Positions 6,391 through 9,187 of a stretch of DNA of 9,187 nt are shown here, piece by piece. Position numbers and translations under genes: made by a program. Source of the stretch: Planctomycetia bacterium (GTDB taxonomy: Bacteria > Planctomycetota > Phycisphaerae > Phycisphaerales > SM1A02); NCBI GenBank assembly GCA_005799205.1, contig SYHM01000119.1:1-9187 (forward strand), read 5' to 3'. The notes beneath the pieces are model-generated. The model saw nothing but the letters and a program-made list of their open reading frames with translations, made no database searches and was not told where the DNA came from. How positions within the stretch are numbered: position 1 is the first letter of the stretch; each line of letters starts with the position of its first letter.

Positions 6391-6871
6391 GGCTATTGCA
6401 CTCTTTCGTGAAAAGATCTAATAACGCTTGATCCGTGGCGCATTCGCTAAGCCGTTGTCGTGCATCAGCTTGGATGCAGACCCGAGCCGCTCGCGCAAGC
6501 ATCCGAACGTGACGCCAAGGTTCAGCTGGCGAGCCAAAGAGTGCAACAACGAGCTTAACTCGGTGGGGTCCCCAAACAACCGGCGTCGAGAGCGTAAGCA
6601 CGAGCGCCATGGCTTGATCGTGTGCGATTTCGTTGCGGATGGCGTGTGGGAAGGCAACGCCCTCGGCCGTCGACGTGAACGCCATCGACTCGCGTGCGGC
6701 AAGTGATTGCGTGAGGAACTCAATCGAACTTCCTGCCAGTCGGGTGGCATGCGCGCGGGCAGCGATTTCACGGAGAACCGCCGAAATATCAGCGCAGGGG
6801 AGGTGCGCAGCAGCTGCGACGATCTCGATTGGAAGTGGTTGCGTCACTGCGATCACTCTAGAGGAAGGCAC
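6383..6871 (-). CDS. PTS EIIA type-2 (PtsN / fructose-mannitol-like) domain protein
   Basis: A 162-aa single-domain protein matching the PTS EIIA-2 fold. FLTQSLAARESMAFTSTAEG (52-71) corresponds to the usual L..RE...T..G segment. GVAFPHAI holds the phospho-acceptor histidine H76. LVLTLSTPVVWGPHRVKLVVAL (90-111) is the next core strand region and HVRMLARAARV (121-131) the following helix. Such domains take phosphate from HPr/NPr. E. coli PtsN uses its phosphorylation state to control K+ handling through TrkA and KdpD. No EIIB, EIIC or sugar enzyme is nearby, and an antiporter pair follows, so a regulatory role in ion transport is inferred. GTG 6871 is the outermost in-frame start that keeps the whole domain, with AAGGA 11 nt upstream; GTG codons at 6856 and 6847 are alternatives. 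It is the first gene of the leftward series and shares its upstream region with actA. Confidence 0.82.
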   Translation of the reverse strand: MPSSRVIAVTQPLPIEIVAAAAHLPCADISAVLREIAARAHATRLAGSSIEFLTQSLAARESMAFTSTAEGVAFPHAIRNEIAHDQAMALVLTLSTPVVWGPHRVKLVVALFGSPAEPWRHVRMLARAARVCIQADARQRLSECATDQALLDLFTKECNSHG

Positions 6872-6885
6872 ACAGTTCGGATTCC

Positions 6886-6915
6886 TTGACGCGCGATGAT
6901 GTTGCCCTCTACTCT
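6886..6915 (+). promoter_or_regulatory. Candidate sigma70-like promoter for actA-actB
   Basis: TTGACG at 6886-6891 matches the -35 consensus in five of six bases. With an 18-bp spacer it is followed by TACTCT at 6910-6915, which keeps the first T, the A and the last T of the -10 consensus but only three of six bases overall. Transcription would begin near 6922 and leave a leader of about 60 nt. The -10 is weak, so this is tentative. Confidence 0.3.
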
Positions 6916-6932
6916 CGTCAGCTCACGCGGAG

Positions 6933-6952
6933 TTTGTGAAAAAAAGCACAAA
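6933..6952. promoter_or_regulatory. Candidate CRP-family operator (inverted repeat)
   Basis: TTTGTG and CACAAA form perfect 6-bp inverted arms around an 8-base A-rich centre. Read as a CRP-type site it is TGTGA-N6-GCACA (6935-6950), nine of ten bases of the E. coli CRP consensus TGTGA-N6-TCACA. It is not the FNR consensus TTGAT-N4-ATCAA. The centre lies about 20 bp past the candidate actA transcription start, where a bound protein would more likely repress actA. It could also activate the leftward operon. No regulator gene is in the window, so this is a sequence match only. Confidence 0.4.
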
Positions 6953-6981
6953 GTTGCCCGAGTCCATCCCTCACCACCACC

Positions 6982-7635
6982 ATGAGCCGATTTCTCTTTC
7001 CTCGTTGGACTAATCAGATCCTTCCATTTCTGATCGTGACAGCGGCGATAGCCCCTCTGTACGGGGCCTTCGTGGTTGCCTACGGGTTCAGTCCCAAGAC
7101 GATCGATGTCGGATACCAGCCGGTGCAGCCTGTGCCATATAGCCATGCAGTGCACGTGGGAAAGCTGGGTCTCGATTGTCGTTACTGCCACAGCACAGTG
7201 GATCGCGCTGCGTTCGCGGCGATTCCTCCGACCCAAACGTGCATGAACTGCCACACGCAGATTCATCGCGAGAGTCCATTGCTCGAACCGATTCGCGCTT
7301 CGTACGAAAGCGGGCTTCCAGTCGAGTGGATCAAGGTGCACAAGCTGCCTGACTATTCCTATTTCAACCACAGCGCTCACGTGAACCGCGGCGTTGGCTG
7401 CGTCGAGTGCCATGGGCGCGTCGACCAGATGGCAGTCGTCTATCGGTTTTCACCGATGGCGATGGGATGGTGCCTTGAGTGTCATCGGGCACCTGTCGAT
7501 CGACTGCGCCCAGTTGCGCAGATGACAAACATGTCATGGGATCAAAAAGTCGAGATGACTCCCGCTGAGCGTGAGTCACTCATCAAGCTCTATCACATCA
7601 ACCCAAGCGAGAACTGTTCGACATGTCATCGGTGA
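6982..7635 (+). CDS. actA: Alternative Complex III subunit ActA, pentaheme cytochrome c
   Basis: A 217-aa protein with an N-terminal membrane anchor (about 12-36, ILPFLIVTAAIAPLYGAFVV) and five CxxCH haem-c sites: CRYCH (66-70), CMNCH (87-91), CVECH (140-144), CLECH (164-168) and CSTCH (212-216). Histidine pairs near VPYSHAVH and YFNHSAH are likely distal haem ligands. The haem-bearing part would face the periplasm. The five haems, single N-terminal helix, GYQPVQPVPYSHA-VH start and downstream actB identify ActA of Alternative Complex III. This quinol:cytochrome c/HiPIP (or direct oxidase) oxidoreductase replaces cytochrome bc1 in many Bacteroidota, Planctomycetota and others. ActA passes electrons along its haem wire. 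The last CxxCH is almost at the C-terminus and the coding end overlaps actB by 13 nt. No clear ribosome binding site precedes the ATG. Confidence 0.93.
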   Translation: MSRFLFPRWTNQILPFLIVTAAIAPLYGAFVVAYGFSPKTIDVGYQPVQPVPYSHAVHVGKLGLDCRYCHSTVDRAAFAAIPPTQTCMNCHTQIHRESPLLEPIRASYESGLPVEWIKVHKLPDYSYFNHSAHVNRGVGCVECHGRVDQMAVVYRFSPMAMGWCLECHRAPVDRLRPVAQMTNMSWDQKVEMTPAERESLIKLYHINPSENCSTCHR

Positions 7636-9187
7636 ACAAGCCATACTGGCGCAGCGTTGAAGATCTCACCGGCTCGAGCGAGTTTCGCGAGTGGATGCAC
7701 CGCGAGTTTCCTGATGGCGCCTCAGAGCAAGTCAGCGAGAGCGAGCGTCGCAACTTCCTCAAGGTGATGGGCGCTTCATTCGCGCTTGCAGGACTCGGTC
7801 TCGCAGGTTGTCGCCGTTGGCCCGAAACAAAGGTCGTTCCAGCCGCGAGCCAAGCTGCCAATCGTGTGCCTGGCGATCCTGTCTATTACAGCACCGCATG
7901 GGAGTTTGCAGGATTTGCGCAGCCGCTGCTCGCAAAGAGTTTCGATGGCCGTCCGATCAAACTTGAACCAAATGCCGCGCATCCGTGGGGTGGCGCGGGC
8001 GTCTCATCAGTGGCACAGGCACAAGTGCTCGCCCTCTACGACCCGCAGCGATCGCGCACCGTGCTCTCGAAGGGACACGCATCAACGGATGCCGCCTTCA
8101 CGTCATTTCTTCGCAACAAGTCTGCAGCGCTCAAGTCGGCTTCAGGCAAGGGACTCGCGATCCTCGCACAAGCGCACAGCGGACCCTCGTACAACGACAT
8201 GATCGCTCGCGTGCGCGCCGCGTTCCCGCAGGCGCAGATCGTGACGTGGGAACCGCTCGCGCGTGAGAACACACTCACCGGAACTGCGGTCGCCTTTGAC
8301 GGTGTGTGCCGCGCGCTTCCATCACTCGACACTGCGAAGGTGATTGTCTCGCTCGGCGATGACTTCCTCTACGGTTCGCCCGACTCGCCGCGATTGGCGC
8401 AGCAGTGGGCGGTCGGTCGCAGCATCGATGCGGTCGATCCAAAGACGCAAGAGGTCGCGCGTCTGTATGTGATCGAGAATGGGCTTTCCACGACCGGTAT
8501 GAACGCGGACGAGCGTGTTGCCATCCGCCTGGGTGATCTTGCACTCGCCGCAGCGCTCATCGCGCAAGGTGTCGGTGCGGGGGCGGGTTCGGCAGAATTG
8601 CAGTCGGCCATCAACACCGCAGCAAACTCTCCAGCTGCGCAGGCGCTGCTGGCAGGTCGGGCGAAAGATGTCTTCGCAGCCCTGATCGCTGACCTCAACG
8701 CTGCGAAGTCAAATCACACGCACGCGGTCGTCACAGCTGGAGACACCGCCTCTGCTGCGACGCACGCGCTCGTCGCAGCAATCAACGACGCGCTCGGGCA
8801 GGGTGTCAAGTACATCGCAGAAAGTGCGCAGCCATCGGCAGCCGCATTTGCGTCTCTTTGCAGCGCGATGCATGCCGGCACTGTCGACACGCTGATCATG
8901 CTCGATGGCAATCCCGTCTACGACGCGCCAGTTGATCTCGACTTCGGCGGGGGACTCGCGAAGGTCAAAGATGCAATTCATATTGGCATGTATGCGAACG
9001 AAACCGCGATGCACTCGGCGTGCTCGTGGCACCTTCCGCAAGCGAGTTTTCTAGAGTCATGGGGAGATGCACGCTCGTTCGATGGCACCCTCACGATTCA
9101 ACAGCCGCTGATTCTGCCAATGGTCGCTGCGGACCAAGGCGGTCGCAGCCACATCGAACTGCTCGCTGCTCTCGTCGGCAGCGATCC
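7623..9187 (+). CDS. actB: Alternative Complex III subunit ActB, N-terminal part (cut by right edge)
   Basis: The ATG at 7623 lies inside the end of actA (13-nt overlap), and 521 codons run open to the window edge. The N-terminus KPYWRSVEDLTGSSEFREWMH followed by HREFPDGASE is the characteristic ActB leader. Then ERRNFLKVMGASFALAGLGL (41-60) is a Tat signal (R42-R43) ending in LAGC, a lipobox-like cysteine at C63. The visible part after that corresponds to the ActB1 domain, a molybdopterin-oxidoreductase fold that in known ActB carries neither Mo cofactor nor FeS cluster; I see no CxxC cluster motif here, in agreement. VPGDPVYYSTAW, GRPIKLEPNAAHP, LYDPQRS, VIVSLGDDFL and DTLIMLDGNPVYDAP are family-like elements. 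The ferredoxin-like B2 domain with FeS clusters should lie beyond the window. ActB sits on the periplasmic side and relays electrons from quinol oxidation. Confidence 0.92.
   Translation, partial: MSSVNKPYWRSVEDLTGSSEFREWMHREFPDGASEQVSESERRNFLKVMGASFALAGLGLAGCRRWPETKVVPAASQAANRVPGDPVYYSTAWEFAGFAQPLLAKSFDGRPIKLEPNAAHPWGGAGVSSVAQAQVLALYDPQRSRTVLSKGHASTDAAFTSFLRNKSAALKSASGKGLAILAQAHSGPSYNDMIARVRAAFPQAQIVTWEPLARENTLTGTAVAFDGVCRALPSLDTAKVIVSLGDDFLYGSPDSPRLAQQWAVGRSIDAVDPKTQEVARLYVIENGLSTTGMNADERVAIRLGDLALAAALIAQGVGAGAGSAELQSAINTAANSPAAQALLAGRAKDVFAALIADLNAAKSNHTHAVVTAGDTASAATHALVAAINDALGQGVKYIAESAQPSAAAFASLCSAMHAGTVDTLIMLDGNPVYDAPVDLDFGGGLAKVKDAIHIGMYANETAMHSACSWHLPQASFLESWGDARSFDGTLTIQQPLILPMVAADQGGRSHIELLAALVGSD

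Larger units (their letters stand above)
6872..6981. promoter_or_regulatory. Divergent intergenic region between the EIIA gene and actA
   Basis: This 110-bp stretch is the only non-coding gap of note in the window and must hold promoters for both directions unless either operon starts further away. It contains an A7 tract inside an inverted repeat and a weak sigma70-like motif pair (both listed separately). There is no recognisable Shine-Dalgarno before the actA ATG; the sequence just upstream is a C/A-rich tcaccaccacc. No hairpin terminator is visible. Confidence 0.6.

Noticed and set aside
5558..6421. 287-codon open frame on the plus strand
   Set aside because: Antisense to the CPA2-like and PII-like genes, with a low-complexity Arg/Ser/His-rich product and no family match. 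The minus-strand genes explain the region with consistent overlaps.
6853..7413. 186-codon minus-strand frame opposite actA
   Set aside because: It would cover the divergent gap and the haem-binding part of actA. No motif supports it, and the five CxxCH sites make the plus strand the coding one.
1..9187. Mobile elements, CRISPR array, tRNA or rRNA genes
   Set aside because: No direct-repeat arrays, terminal inverted repeats, transposase or integrase motifs, or tRNA-like cloverleaf sequence were seen on either strand; nearly every base is accounted for by recognisable genes.

Overview
The window looks like chromosome from a GC-rich, aerobically respiring Gram-negative bacterium. The best guess is Planctomycetota, probably Phycisphaerae. 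This rests on a remembered resemblance of the HAD-like phosphatase motifs, the Alternative Complex III genes and the long-loop TatC to planctomycete proteins; no search was run. No rRNA, tRNA, CRISPR array, insertion sequence or prophage gene was seen. The window is almost fully coding and both ends cut through genes.

Left block (1-6871, all minus strand): eight genes in one tightly packed, probably co-transcribed series. Read 5'->3' on the minus strand they are a PTS EIIA-type protein, a PII-like protein, a divergent CPA2-like membrane protein, a CPA2-type cation/proton antiporter, a TatD-family hydrolase, TatC, TadA, and a protein joining a HAD-like phosphatase to TruD tRNA pseudouridine synthase (cut by the left edge). 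Neighbours overlap by 4-8 nt or lie 2-12 nt apart. The series has two halves. The first is an ion-transport module: two soluble regulator-type proteins followed by two transporter-type proteins. The second is a housekeeping set: protein export, a TatD hydrolase and two tRNA-modifying enzymes.

Middle (6872-6981): a 110-bp divergent intergenic region. It holds a weak sigma70-like promoter candidate towards the right block and a good inverted repeat resembling a CRP-family site (TGTGA-N6-GCACA).

Right block (6982-9187, plus strand): the start of an Alternative Complex III operon. It has actA (pentaheme cytochrome c, complete) and actB (molybdopterin-oxidoreductase-like subunit with a twin-arginine signal, cut by the right edge), overlapping by 13 nt. 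This complex oxidises quinol in place of cytochrome bc1. ActB needs the Tat system to cross the membrane, and TatC is encoded 5 kb away in the divergent operon.

The two observations most worth following are the in-frame HAD-TruD fusion and the EIIA / PII-like / double-antiporter module, in which one of the two antiporter-like proteins seems to have lost the ion-binding aspartate.
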